Positions 25,892 through 35,802 are shown, counted from the stretch's first letter. The stretch: DNA of 64,000 nucleotides from Wolbachia endosymbiont (group B) of Germaria angustata (GCF_964026725.1 NZ_OZ034691.1:620001-684000), one strand, 5' to 3'. Made by a program: numbers and translations. The notes: generated by a model not told the origin, from the letters alone.

Positions 25892-27334
25892 CTACAGACT
25901 ATATCTTTCTGTATAATCTTTAAATGCACCTCTATTGGAGTCAAAATGTAGTTTCACACTACCAATTGGCCCGTTTCTTTGTTTTGCAATGATCAGCTCT
26001 GCAATATTTCTAATTTTCTCCATTTTCTCTTGCCACTCTCGATGTTTATTACTTCCTTCATTTGGTTGCTTTCTTAATTCATAATATTCTTCTCTATAGA
26101 GGAACATTACTATATCCGCATCCTGCTCTATGCTTCCTGAATCACGTAAATCAGAAAGTTGTGGTTTTTTATCATCCCTTTGTTCAACAGAACGAGAGAG
26201 CTGTGATAGTGCAACAATGGGAATATTTAGTTCCTTTGCAATTGCTTTTAAACCCTGCGTCACTTCTGAGATTTCTTGCACTCTATTTTCACTACTCCTT
26301 TTTGTTGTTCCTCGAATTAACTGCAGATAATCAATAAAGACCACCTCTACATTATATAGTTGATAGAGAAGACGTATTCTGGTACGGAGAGCACTAATTG
26401 ATAATGCAGGAGTGTCATCTATGATGAAAGGTAATTCGGATAGATCTGTACTAGCATTAATGAATTCGTGTAATTCAAAATCACTAATTCTCCCAGTCAG
26501 TGCCTTATAATAACCAATGCCTGAATCTATAGTAATCAATCTTGCAGTCAATTGCTCTGCTGACATTTCAAGTGAGAAAAACGCTACGTAGTGTTGTTTA
26601 TCTGTTCTTTTTTGCAAAATCTTACAAGCATTAAGTGCGATGTTCAGCGCCAATGCTGTCTTTCCCATTGAGGGCCTTGCAGCTATAATTAACAGATCAG
26701 ATTTCTGCAAACCACCAAGAAGCTGGTTTAGGTCTTGAAGTCCGGTTGTAATACCTAGCGCCTCTGGGTTATTCTTCAGCTTGCTGATCTTCTCAACCAC
26801 ATCTTTAATTGAACTTGCAAGCTTTATATATGTCTTATCACCTTGCTTTTTTACTGCTAAGTTGAACAACTTTGTCATTGCCTGCTCAATTTGTACCTGT
26901 GCAGGATTTTCAATGTCGTAGTTGTAACTATCGTCAACTATCTCCTGCCCGAGCTTGATTAAGCATCTCCTTAAATAAGTATCACGGATTATTCTGGTCA
27001 AGCTATAGATGTCAAGCGCAATGCTTGCCTTTGCTGCAAGTTTTGCTAGGTACTCAACTCCACCACATTCGGCAAATGCTTTATCATTTTCAAAAAACAT
27101 CTTTAGGCTTAGTTCATTGGCGACTATGCCGTGTTTTCTGGTTTTAGATATCTGGGTAAAAATGCTTTGATGTAGTGGATCATAGAAATTATCTGCTGTG
27201 ATTATGTCTTCAACTGCATCACAAATTCTATTATCTCGAATCATTGCACCAATGAGCATTTGCTCTGCTTCTAAATTATGTGGCAATTTACATATTTCTT
27301 CTCTTGAATCAATAAGGTTAACTAATTCATTCAT
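25892..27334 (-). CDS. dnaB: Replicative DNA helicase DnaB
   Basis: DnaB is the hexameric 5'-3' helicase of the replication fork. The N-terminal domain includes LPHNLEAEQMLIGAMI. The RecA-like core has Walker A AARPSMGKTALALN, Walker B VVFIDYLQLIRG, SQLSRSVEQRDDKKPQLSDL and the arginine finger region near DADIVMFLYR. The length of 480 is standard and no intein is seen. Confidence 0.97.
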   Translation of the reverse strand: MNELVNLIDSREEICKLPHNLEAEQMLIGAMIRDNRICDAVEDIITADNFYDPLHQSIFTQISKTRKHGIVANELSLKMFFENDKAFAECGGVEYLAKLAAKASIALDIYSLTRIIRDTYLRRCLIKLGQEIVDDSYNYDIENPAQVQIEQAMTKLFNLAVKKQGDKTYIKLASSIKDVVEKISKLKNNPEALGITTGLQDLNQLLGGLQKSDLLIIAARPSMGKTALALNIALNACKILQKRTDKQHYVAFFSLEMSAEQLTARLITIDSGIGYYKALTGRISDFELHEFINASTDLSELPFIIDDTPALSISALRTRIRLLYQLYNVEVVFIDYLQLIRGTTKRSSENRVQEISEVTQGLKAIAKELNIPIVALSQLSRSVEQRDDKKPQLSDLRDSGSIEQDADIVMFLYREEYYELRKQPNEGSNKHREWQEKMEKIRNIAELIIAKQRNGPIGSVKLHFDSNRGAFKDYTERYSL

Positions 27335-27436
27335 TTTAAGTTTTTAGAGTAATGATTGATTATTGTAGAATATTCAGTCCTTACTTAAAAGATAAAAAAT
27401 TTGACTAATCTTGTATTGCTTATAGCATTAAAGTAG

Positions 27437-27519
27437 GCCCCTGTGGTGGAATGGTAGACACGGCAGACTCAAAATCTGTTGCTTGCAAAAGCATGCTGGT
27501 TCAAGTCCGGCCAGGGACA
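27437..27519 (+). tRNA. tRNA-Leu (anticodon CAA)
   Basis: An 83-nt cloverleaf can be drawn. The acceptor GCCCCTG pairs with CAGGGAC, the anticodon stem CAGA/TCTG holds loop CTCAAAA (anticodon CAA), there is a long variable arm, and the T arm is GCTGG/CCGGC with loop TTCAAGT. The CCA end is not encoded. The second acceptor pair is C with A, a mismatch. TTGACT at 27401-27406 and TAGCAT 16 nt later may form the promoter. It reads TTG leucine codons. Confidence 0.9.
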
Positions 27520-27542
27520 CTCAAACATTGGAAAATGCATAT

Positions 27543-28145
27543 ATGTTACATAAATTTTTTAATCGTTTATTTTCCATTCTTTCTTCTATAAATGCTATTC
27601 AAAAAGTGAAAAAGGATGATAATGGAATATGCTATGTAACGGGACTTAGACGCTATTTGTCAGTGCTTCTTGATTTAATCATCATCGTTTTATTTTTGCA
27701 GTTTTGCGGTCAGGCCTTAAATCAACTCTTCATGAGCTCGGAGAGCAGTAAAATATTAGGCCAAATTGCTGCAAAATATCAAATGCAGGTACCACTATCT
27801 GCAGAGGAAACAGCAATGCAGAGTAAACTAATCAAGTTACTAATTCTAAATCAAATAGTTCAATTCATTATGCTTTTTAGTTATGTGGCATATATGTGGA
27901 TAAGGTTTGGTGCTACACCTGGAAAGTTATTACTTGGACTCAGAGTTGTAAATGCACAAACTTTTGAAAAATTGACTCTCAAACAAGCAATAAAGAGGTT
28001 TTTTTCCTTTATATTGTCAACTGCACCACTATTCTTGGGTTTTATATGGGCAAACTTCGACAAACGCTGCCAAACTTGGCACGATAAGATCGCAGACACA
28101 GTGGTTGTCATAAATAAGAGTCTTAAGCGTGATAAAATGAAATAG
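27543..28145 (+). CDS. RDD family membrane protein
   Basis: This is an integral membrane protein of the RDD family, whose role is mostly unknown. Typical elements are GLRRYLSVLLDLIIIVLF (helix 1), a long loop, a second helix (QIVQFIMLFSYVAYMWI), the conserved RFGATPGKLLLGLRVVN and a final helix before FDKRCQTWHDKIADTVVV. I start it at ATG 27543 because the frame upstream runs into the tRNA-Leu gene. Length is then 200 residues. The lipase gene follows after 12 nt. Confidence 0.85.
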   Translation: MLHKFFNRLFSILSSINAIQKVKKDDNGICYVTGLRRYLSVLLDLIIIVLFLQFCGQALNQLFMSSESSKILGQIAAKYQMQVPLSAEETAMQSKLIKLLILNQIVQFIMLFSYVAYMWIRFGATPGKLLLGLRVVNAQTFEKLTLKQAIKRFFSFILSTAPLFLGFIWANFDKRCQTWHDKIADTVVVINKSLKRDKMK

Positions 28146-28157
28146 TAGGTAAAAAAT

Positions 28158-29960
28158 ATGCCAAGTATTACTAATGGTCAAAGTATGGATTCTATTAGCG
28201 ATAGTATTGTACATATTGGTGATAATGAAATAAAAGAATGCGCAATTGAAGCGCTAGAATCATTTAAGAACGAATTAGAAGCTCAAAGTTTTGACCTTAA
28301 TGAGCTAGGAACTTCTGACCTAATTAAAGCATGGAAGAAGATAGAAGATTTTAAAGGTGCTGGATTAAAGGATGCTTTTGACCTTGCTGATCTGATAAAA
28401 GGGCAAATTGCAGGATTTAATAAAGAAAAATTACAAGAAATGTGTACTTTTAGCAAGATTTCCTACGGTAATGTGGACAGAAAATTAAAGCAAGATGAGT
28501 ACAAAACTAAAAGGCAATTTGAAGAAGAAGGTTATCAAATTATAAAATTTTACGACAATGAACTCATTGAAGACAAATATTGCTCGGATACTGATTATAA
28601 ATTAGAGCAACAAGATGTCGGTTATGCTTTAATGAGTAGCAATTCATATAATCGAGATGCTGGTTATGTTTTTATTAAAGGTCAGGAAGTAACTACAGCT
28701 TACCATGGTACTCGTGATTTAAATGATGTAAAGGAAGATCTTCGTGCATCTTTAGCTAAATTGTCATTTTTACCTGAAGATCATCGTGTTCACTCTGGTT
28801 TTTACTCTTTATTCAAACGCTCTTGGCCCAGTGTGCATAAGATATTAAAAGGGCATGCTAATGATAAAGGATTAGCAATCAAAGATTTGAAAATTAATGT
28901 TACAGGTCATAGCATGGGAGGTGCTCTTGCTAATATCGCTGCTTTATGTCTTAATAAAACAGAAGATGCCGAAGATGTTCATGTTGCAACTTTTGGCTCT
29001 CCAAGAGTTTTCTACAATGGTGCTGCTGAAGTTTACAATCAGTGTCTTGGAAATAAGACTATTAGAGTAGCTTGTCAATCAGATCCGGTACCATGTTTGC
29101 CACATGGTAATGCTGGTATGCACTATAAACATGTAGGTAAATCATTAAAATTAGAAACAGGTAAAACTCTGGAGTACTTAGAACTGCACTATCATAGAAT
29201 TAATATCTATTATAACCTTGTTCGGGAAGTAGAGCAGGAAAATTTTAAATCAGATAACAATCCATCTAAGTATCGTCATATTGCTTATATTTTTGGCCTA
29301 TTTTACCATGCAGTTTTGTCATATGTCGATGTGAATGATAAGGAGTTCTTTAAAAAAGTTGAGGAAGAAAATAAAGACATTAAGCTTTCTGAGATACCAA
29401 TTCAATATGCTCCAAAATTAGAAGAGAAAATTAAACTACTAGAACAAGAAGTAGCTAAGCCTACTAATGACAAAACTCAATTAGAGGGAAGGTTAAAGAG
29501 TATACAACAAAGTTTGGTTGGAAAAACTAAAGAGCTAGATGATGAAAAAGGAAAATTAACACAAGAACAACAGAAGACTAATCAACTCAATGATCAAATA
29601 GATAAACTTACTGCAGAATTTAAAGGGACAAAAGATCAGCTTGCAGAAAAGAAAGCAGAGCTGGATGAACAAACTAGAACAGTAACCAAGCTTAATGAAG
29701 AGCTAAGTGAAAAATTCTTGAAAGCAAGAACTTACAGTAAAAGGCAAGGTAATTATGCTTCTGTTTCTTTTGTATTATCTGGAGCATTTGCTGTTGGTAC
29801 AAGTTTAACAATGGTTCATTTAGCAATGTGTGTTTCGCTTGCTGTAGCTGCATTAACTTTTCTTGCAGTAGGATGTTACTGTTCTTATAACGCAAATACC
29901 GCACTTAATAATGTTGAAGTTAGTCAAATCGGGAATGATCTTAGTCATTCTTTAGTTTAG
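28158..29960 (+). CDS. Class 3 lipase with coiled coil and membrane hairpin
   Basis: The 600-residue protein has three parts. Residues about 145-350 form a Lipase_3 type alpha/beta hydrolase. It has the nucleophile elbow GHSMGGALA with S252, FGSPRVFYNG, the likely catalytic aspartate in QSDPVPCLPHG and a histidine candidate in LHYHRINIYYNLV. Residues about 415-530 are a coiled coil (LEEKIKLLEQEV, then IDKLTAEFKGTKDQL). Residues about 535-585 form a hydrophobic pair nearly identical to that of the ankyrin protein at 5572-7410. No Sec signal is present. The likely reaction is acylglycerol or phospholipid ester hydrolysis. A host-directed role is an inference from the architecture. Confidence 0.85.
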   Translation: MPSITNGQSMDSISDSIVHIGDNEIKECAIEALESFKNELEAQSFDLNELGTSDLIKAWKKIEDFKGAGLKDAFDLADLIKGQIAGFNKEKLQEMCTFSKISYGNVDRKLKQDEYKTKRQFEEEGYQIIKFYDNELIEDKYCSDTDYKLEQQDVGYALMSSNSYNRDAGYVFIKGQEVTTAYHGTRDLNDVKEDLRASLAKLSFLPEDHRVHSGFYSLFKRSWPSVHKILKGHANDKGLAIKDLKINVTGHSMGGALANIAALCLNKTEDAEDVHVATFGSPRVFYNGAAEVYNQCLGNKTIRVACQSDPVPCLPHGNAGMHYKHVGKSLKLETGKTLEYLELHYHRINIYYNLVREVEQENFKSDNNPSKYRHIAYIFGLFYHAVLSYVDVNDKEFFKKVEEENKDIKLSEIPIQYAPKLEEKIKLLEQEVAKPTNDKTQLEGRLKSIQQSLVGKTKELDDEKGKLTQEQQKTNQLNDQIDKLTAEFKGTKDQLAEKKAELDEQTRTVTKLNEELSEKFLKARTYSKRQGNYASVSFVLSGAFAVGTSLTMVHLAMCVSLAVAALTFLAVGCYCSYNANTALNNVEVSQIGNDLSHSLV

Positions 29961-30087
29961 TTGTAGAGTAGCTGCTTGAGTATTAATTTAAATATTCTTC
30001 ATTGCTAGTTATTGTAACATCACTTTAATTTGGTTGTGTTTTACTAAAAAAACTTTAGATTTATTTTGTAATTGATACTTAAATATA

Positions 30088-31413
30088 ATGACACAATCTT
30101 GGAATTTATTGCAGAAAGGCCAAAAGGAAGGCTATAAAATTGCGTATATCAATGCTCGTATTATTGACCCGGAAACTAAACTTGATATAAAAGGTTCATT
30201 GTTAACTGAAGGGAATAAAATTGTTGATTTTAGCGAATCATTACTTTCAACAAGTGGAGTTGATGAAACAATAGACTGTAAAGGGCTTGTTCTAATGCCA
30301 GGACTTATTGACATTCACGTGCATTTTCGTGAACCAGGTCAAGAGCATAAAGAAACTATACATACGGGTAGCAAATCTGCAGCTGTAGGAGGCGTTACAA
30401 CTGTAGTTTGCCAGCCAAACACTGTTCCAGCGATTGATAGTGTTGTCTTGTCTAAATATTTGAAATATAGAGCACTTGAAACTTCACATGTGAATGTTGA
30501 ATTTTACGCCAAAATTACCACTTCGAAAGAAAAATTAACTGAAATGGCGCTTTTAAAGGAAGCAGGTGCGGTTGGGTTCACCGATGATGGTATGCCAGTT
30601 ATGAATCCAATGATTATGAGACAGGCACTGCTTTATTCAAGTATGCTTGGTGTTCCTATTGCTCAACATGCAGAAGATTTAAATCTATCTGCTGGTGGCG
30701 CAATTAATGAGGGTAAGATTTCTGAAGAATTGGGAGTAAAAGGAATCTTGAGTGCATCAGAATCGGTTATGGTAACTCGTGATATACTACTAATGAAGGA
30801 CATAGAAAATGTACACTACCATATTTTACATGTCTCTTCAAAAGATTCACTTGATGCTATTAAACGAGCAAAAGATTTGGGGTTAAATGTTACATGTGAA
30901 GTAACTCCTCATCACTTTACTTTAACTGAAGATATAGTAAAGCAACATGGAGCAATCGCAAAAATGAATCCGCCACTTCGTACAGAGGAAGATCGTTTAG
31001 CTATGATTGAAGGTTTAAAGACAGGTGTGATTGATTGTATTGCAACCGATCATGCTCCGCATGATCTTAGTTCTAAAGATTTGCCACTTGAAAATGCTGC
31101 ATTTGGTATTGTTGGCCTTGAAACAATGCTGCCCATTTCACTTGAACTATATCACAGTGGACAAATGGGTCTACTTGATGTGCTTGCAAAATTGACATAT
31201 AAGCCTGCAGATATCATACATGTGCCACGTGGCCGCATACAGAAAAACCTTGCAGCGGACTTAATTTTAGTTGATTTGGATCATGAATGGAAAATTAAAG
31301 TTGACAACTTTGCTAGTAAATCAAAAAATTCCCCTTTCGATGGACGCAAAGTGAAAGGGCGCGTAATACGTACCGTTGTGTCTGGCAAAACTGTATACTT
31401 ACGGAAGAGTTAG
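30088..31413 (+). CDS. pyrC: Dihydroorotase
   Basis: The product catalyses the third step of pyrimidine synthesis, cyclising carbamoyl aspartate to dihydroorotate. Metal ligands lie in LIDIHVHFREPGQEHKET, in EVTPHHFTL and in CIATDHAPHD. The substrate-interacting CQPNT is also present. The length of 441 fits the class I type. The gene follows the lipase after 127 nt with no strong promoter recognised. Confidence 0.95.
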   Translation: MTQSWNLLQKGQKEGYKIAYINARIIDPETKLDIKGSLLTEGNKIVDFSESLLSTSGVDETIDCKGLVLMPGLIDIHVHFREPGQEHKETIHTGSKSAAVGGVTTVVCQPNTVPAIDSVVLSKYLKYRALETSHVNVEFYAKITTSKEKLTEMALLKEAGAVGFTDDGMPVMNPMIMRQALLYSSMLGVPIAQHAEDLNLSAGGAINEGKISEELGVKGILSASESVMVTRDILLMKDIENVHYHILHVSSKDSLDAIKRAKDLGLNVTCEVTPHHFTLTEDIVKQHGAIAKMNPPLRTEEDRLAMIEGLKTGVIDCIATDHAPHDLSSKDLPLENAAFGIVGLETMLPISLELYHSGQMGLLDVLAKLTYKPADIIHVPRGRIQKNLAADLILVDLDHEWKIKVDNFASKSKNSPFDGRKVKGRVIRTVVSGKTVYLRKS

Positions 31414-31497
31414 TTATCATATAGTTGTGCTTTGAATTTCAACCAATTGTAGAGATTGAATATAAGTGGTAAAATATAGCCACTGAATAAAAAATAT

Positions 31498-32682
31498 ATG
31501 CTAATTAGTACGACATCGGAGCTGGAGAATGCATGTGAAGAATTGATGGCAAAAGATCCAAAATTTATAGCAATTGACACGGAGTTCATTAGAAATAATT
31601 TAACCTACTACCCAAAATTATCGTTAATTCAAATTTCTTACGGAGAGAAGAGTTTTATTGTAGATGCATTAGTGCCAGAAATTGATTTATCATTCATTAA
31701 GAAAATGATGCTAAATCAGGGAATAATCAAAGTGTTTCATAGCTGCCGGCAGGATATAGAATCCTTACTCACTATGTTTAAATGTGTTCCCACTCCTATT
31801 TTTGATACCCAAGTTGCTGCTATGTTTTGCCATTATTATCATGACTTTATTGGTTATTCAAAAGTAGTAGAGCAATATCAAGGAATAGCACTGGATAAAA
31901 TTAAAGCTAAAAATTCAGACTGGTTAAGGCGTCCATTGTCTGAGGATCAACTAGACTATGCAATAAACGACGTGGTATATCTATATGATCTATACCAAAT
32001 ATTGTGCAATAAACTTGAAGAAAGTAATAGGATGAGTTGGTTTCAAGAAGAGATGGAATCAATAGTTGATGTTAATAAGTATTTGCATAATCCAAAAGAT
32101 GCATGGAAGAGGATTAAATTTAATTATGAAGCAAATCCAAGGTTGATGTTAACTGTTAAAGCAGTTAGTGAGTGGCAAGAGACCTTAGCACAGCGTTACA
32201 ATATAAATCGTAATAAGGTAGTCAATAATGCTGTAATAACTGGTTTAATTGAAAAAAACGTGGAACATATTGATGACATTTTAGATGACCTTAAGAGAAA
32301 CACAAAAAATATAAAAGAGGAAGATTTATTAGAATTTATAGATATTTTCAATGAGAATGAGAAGGAATTTGTGCAGCAAAATTATACTCTGTCAGATAAT
32401 TATGATAAATCTGTATTTGATATACTCTCGATTATTTTGGAGAGCAAATGTAAGGAAAATAACATATCAAGAAAGTTAATTTCATCAAAAGATGAGTTAG
32501 CTGGCTCAATATCTGGGCAGATAGATAAACTATTCAAGGGATGGAGATATGATTTTTTCGGCAGATCAGTAGAATCGTTTTTGAATGCAGGCTCAAGGTT
32601 TGAAATTTTAATGGTAAAATCTGCTGATAGTATAGCTAAGATTCGGAGTAATCTTGTGGAGAATAACCGTATCACGTGTTAA
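31498..32682 (+). CDS. rnd: Ribonuclease D
   Basis: RNase D is a 3'-5' exoribonuclease involved in tRNA 3' processing. The DEDD catalytic motifs are visible: FIAIDTEFIRNNLTYYP (exo I), VFHSCRQDIESL (exo II) and DYAINDVVYLYDLY (exo III). HRDC-like helical regions follow. The length of 394 is typical. Its 3' end overlaps the convergent coaE gene by 11 nt. Confidence 0.93.
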   Translation: MLISTTSELENACEELMAKDPKFIAIDTEFIRNNLTYYPKLSLIQISYGEKSFIVDALVPEIDLSFIKKMMLNQGIIKVFHSCRQDIESLLTMFKCVPTPIFDTQVAAMFCHYYHDFIGYSKVVEQYQGIALDKIKAKNSDWLRRPLSEDQLDYAINDVVYLYDLYQILCNKLEESNRMSWFQEEMESIVDVNKYLHNPKDAWKRIKFNYEANPRLMLTVKAVSEWQETLAQRYNINRNKVVNNAVITGLIEKNVEHIDDILDDLKRNTKNIKEEDLLEFIDIFNENEKEFVQQNYTLSDNYDKSVFDILSIILESKCKENNISRKLISSKDELAGSISGQIDKLFKGWRYDFFGRSVESFLNAGSRFEILMVKSADSIAKIRSNLVENNRITC

Positions 32683-33250
32683 GGTCTAACGAGTTTATTA
32701 TATCTTTCACTTGAGAAAGAACATTTGCACTGGTATCGATGATAAAGTCGCTCATTTGCTTTTTTTCTTCAATAGGTAGCTGAATACTAGACATTAGATC
32801 CAGCTTTTTTTTATCCATATTACGCTCACTAAGCCTTTGAGCTTGTACAGTGCTATCTGCATGGATAAAAACAATAAAATCGCAATATAAACGGAATCTC
32901 GTTTCCAGTAGGAGTGGAATGTCTAGGACTAGGAGTTTTCTGTCGTTTTCTTTCTCCTGAGCAATAAAAATTGCTAATTCACTCTGCACAGCAGAATGCA
33001 CTAAAGATTGAAATTGCTTCCAATTTTCATCGTAGGCCAAAAAATATTTAGATAATACTGCTCTGTCTATTTCACCATTTACTATCACCCCAGGAAATTT
33101 TTCTTCTGCGTAACTTATTATGTTTTTGTTTGCTTTATAAAGCTGGTGCACGACAGAGTCGGCATCAAACAAAGCGGCACCAAATTCTTTAAAGCAATTG
33201 GCTACAAAGCTCTTTCCAACTGCAATCCCACCTGTTAAACCTATGATCAT
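32672..33250 (-). CDS. coaE: Dephospho-CoA kinase
   Basis: CoaE phosphorylates dephospho-CoA in the last step of coenzyme A synthesis. The P-loop is GLTGGIAVGKSFVANCF. DADSVVHQLY and LLVLDIPLLLETRFR are family hallmarks. The length of 192 is normal. It is convergent with rnd, overlapping by 11 nt. Confidence 0.93.
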   Translation of the reverse strand: MIIGLTGGIAVGKSFVANCFKEFGAALFDADSVVHQLYKANKNIISYAEEKFPGVIVNGEIDRAVLSKYFLAYDENWKQFQSLVHSAVQSELAIFIAQEKENDRKLLVLDIPLLLETRFRLYCDFIVFIHADSTVQAQRLSERNMDKKKLDLMSSIQLPIEEKKQMSDFIIDTSANVLSQVKDIINSLDLNT

Positions 33251-33385
33251 ATAGCAAATTTCTTATAAAACTATATTTATAGCATCTCCTATGCCTATTT
33301 AAAACTGAATGCATAGGTATAAAAAAGAAAAGCTATTATTTTTTTAGTAATTCAGTAAAATAGATTGAAAGATTAAGGGGAAATT

Positions 33386-34789
33386 TTGAAAGATAAGATA
33401 AAAAAGATAGTGATTTCAGGGAAAAAAGTCTGGCCAATCATCGAGGGCGGTAAAGGCATTGCAATCAGTGATGGAAGATCAAGTGGGGCATTTGCTGCAG
33501 CAGATGCTGTTGGTACGTTTTCTGGTGCAAATGCTAAACTTATTGATGACAATGGTGAGTTGGTACCGCTGATTTATAGAGGTAAAACAAGAAATGAAAA
33601 GCATGAGGAATTGATTAAATATAGTATTGAGGCTGGAGTTAGTCAAGCAAAAATAGCGAATGAAATATCAAAGGGCCGTGGAAGAATACATATGAATGTG
33701 CTTTGGGAAATGGGAGCAGCAGAACAAGTCCTTCATGGCATATTAGAAAAAGCAAAAGGCTTAGTTCATGGCATCACTTGCGGTGCTGGTATGCCTTACA
33801 GACTCGGAGAAATTGCAGCTAAATATCAAGTTTATTATTACCCTATTATCTCATCAGTACGCGCTTTTAAAGCGTTATGGAAACGTGCTTACCAAAAAAT
33901 ATCTTCTTTTTTACTTGGTGGAGTAGTATACGAGGATCCGTGGCTTGCTGGTGGTCACAATGGACTCAGTAATAGTGAAGACCCAGAATTACCGCAGGCT
34001 CCATTTGAAAGAGTTGCAGAGCTTAGATCTTTCATGAACGAAGTTGGTCTTGCTGAAACGCCAATTGTTATGGCAGGGGGAGTGTGGCATTTGAAGGATT
34101 GGGAACATTGGTTTGACAATTTACAAATCGGACCAATAGCTTTTCAGTTTGGCACTCGTCCACTTTTAACAAAAGAAAGTCCGATTTCTACGGAGTGGAA
34201 AAAGAAATTACTCACTTTAGAAGAAGGTGACGTATTTTTAAACAAATTTAGTCCAACAGGGTTTTACTCATCTGCAGTAAGAAATAACTTCATACGTGAG
34301 CTACAGGAGAGGAATTCACGTCAAATAAAATTTTCGGAAAGTGCAAGCGGAGAGTTTAACAATGAATTTGCAATGGGCAGCAGAGGTAGAAAGATTTACC
34401 TTACTGCACAAGACAAAGAACTGGCAGATAAGTGGAGTCAGGAAGGTTATACAGAGGCAATGAAAACTCCAGATACAACTGTTATTTTTGTGACACCAAG
34501 CAAATTTGCGGAGATAAGACAAGATCAAATTAATTGCATGGGATGTTTGAGCCATTGTCTGTTTAGCAATTGGAAAGATCATGGTGACCATTCAACAGGG
34601 CGAAAGCCAGATCCACGGAGTTTCTGTATACAAAAGACACTGCAAAACATTGTACATGACGGCAATGTTGAAAATGAACTCATGTTTTCTGGACACAATG
34701 TTTACAGATTTAAGCAAGACCCATTTTATGAGAATGGCTACGTACCGACAGTAAAAGAACTGGTGGAAAGGATATTAACTGGGTATTAG
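33386..34789 (+). CDS. 2-nitropropane dioxygenase-like flavin oxidoreductase
   Basis: This is an FMN-dependent TIM-barrel enzyme of the nitronate monooxygenase family; the real substrate is unknown. The start is TTG 33386, 5 nt after AAGGGG. Typical parts are VWPIIEGGKGIAISDG at the N-terminus, LVHGITCGAGMPYRLGE, the FMN phosphate region IVMAGGVWHLKDW and AFQFGTRPLL. A late cysteine cluster CMGCLSHC is unusual for plain nitronate monooxygenases and may bind metal. The length of 467 is longer than most. Confidence 0.82.
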   Translation: MKDKIKKIVISGKKVWPIIEGGKGIAISDGRSSGAFAAADAVGTFSGANAKLIDDNGELVPLIYRGKTRNEKHEELIKYSIEAGVSQAKIANEISKGRGRIHMNVLWEMGAAEQVLHGILEKAKGLVHGITCGAGMPYRLGEIAAKYQVYYYPIISSVRAFKALWKRAYQKISSFLLGGVVYEDPWLAGGHNGLSNSEDPELPQAPFERVAELRSFMNEVGLAETPIVMAGGVWHLKDWEHWFDNLQIGPIAFQFGTRPLLTKESPISTEWKKKLLTLEEGDVFLNKFSPTGFYSSAVRNNFIRELQERNSRQIKFSESASGEFNNEFAMGSRGRKIYLTAQDKELADKWSQEGYTEAMKTPDTTVIFVTPSKFAEIRQDQINCMGCLSHCLFSNWKDHGDHSTGRKPDPRSFCIQKTLQNIVHDGNVENELMFSGHNVYRFKQDPFYENGYVPTVKELVERILTGY

Positions 34790-34801
34790 GTTATGGTTGA
34801 A

Positions 34802-34830
34802 TTGACAAGTAAACTTTACTTTATTATAAT
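34802..34830 (+). promoter_or_regulatory. Consensus sigma-70 promoter
   Basis: TTGACA at 34802-34807, exactly 17 nt, then TATAAT at 34825-34830. This is a perfect consensus match, 40 nt before the ATG at 34871, which also has the strong RBS AGGGGGA. Confidence 0.8.
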
Positions 34831-34870
34831 AAATGTTTATTAATTTAACCTTAATTTAGGGGGAACTTTT

Positions 34871-35757
34871 ATGCGTGATAGTGTTTGAGAAAGGTATGCA
34901 CTTGCCTATATAAAAGAAACTGGCAGTGACAATGGTGTTCAAGAATTTCTACGTTCTCGTGGTATGCAAAATATTGAGAACTGGAGTGATAAAATTTTTG
35001 AAGATGCGTATAAGGAATTTAAGCTCAGTAATCTAACTAATGAGCAGCACAGTACAGAATATGATAGAAGCAATAGGCAACAACCTACAGACCCTCAAGT
35101 CACGCACGTACATATAAACGATAATAGAGGTTTAGATTTTTGGGATTATTTACTACTTAGCAACCTGTTTGGTGGTCGTACTACAGTTATAAATAACCCT
35201 GGTTTTGATACTGTTGGCTACCAAAGCAGAGAAGATAAGAAAAAAGACTCAGAAGACAGCAGGAAATTATTAGCTTTAGGGATAGTAGCTGTAGTTGCGT
35301 GTGTTGCTTTCCATGCTTTAATGTGTGTGTGGTACAACACAGCGAAAAAACGGCTAGAGAATCAGAAAAGGTAGATTACCTGGATAATAAACTTAAAATG
35401 TTCAGAAATATAGAATTTGCAGTTGGTGCAATTTCTTTAGCAGCTTTGGTAGGTTGCGCTATTAACCCAGTCTTACCAGTTTGGGGTTTAGTCATTCTTG
35501 GCATTAATTCTCTTGTGTGCCTTGCTGGTGGCTTGGCTTTTCATATGAAACATGAGAAAGAGTCAGAAAATATTGAGAAAGCTAAAGAAGCGGTAGGTAG
35601 CTATCGTGCTGGGCATGATTTTAGAGACACTTCTCATCGTGGGGCACCACCTCCTTATCCTTTTGAAGAACATAATACTGCTCCAAGTGCTCCTCCTCAA
35701 AGTGTATTTGATGATAATTCTTATCTAGAACAACATTTTGGAGATCATGGAATATAG
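34871..35757 (+). pseudogene. Broken membrane protein gene with PPPY and PSAP motifs
   Basis: From ATG 34871, behind a perfect promoter and RBS, the frame hits TGA at codon 6. It then continues in frame through YALAYIKETGSDNGVQEF to a stop at 35374. A second frame (35299-35757) carries on after an A6 run at 35345-35350; one extra A would join them. The joined product would be about 295 residues. It has a polar N-terminus, a helix (LLALGIVAVVACVAFHALM), a second hydrophobic pair (FAVGAISLAALVGCA, then LVILGINSLVCLAGGLAF) and a polar tail. The tail holds APPPYPFEE (PPPY, 35647-35658) and APSAPPQ (PSAP, 35683-35694). These match viral late-domain type ligands for WW domains and Tsg101. No family was recognised. 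Confidence 0.55.
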
Positions 35758-35802
35758 CTATACGAACATTCATTTTGGAAGGTAAATTGCACAGCAAATG
35801 TT

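Noticed and set aside
27483..27542. Upstream extension of the RDD protein
   Set aside because: The frame is open but runs inside the tRNA-Leu gene; ATG 27543 is used instead.
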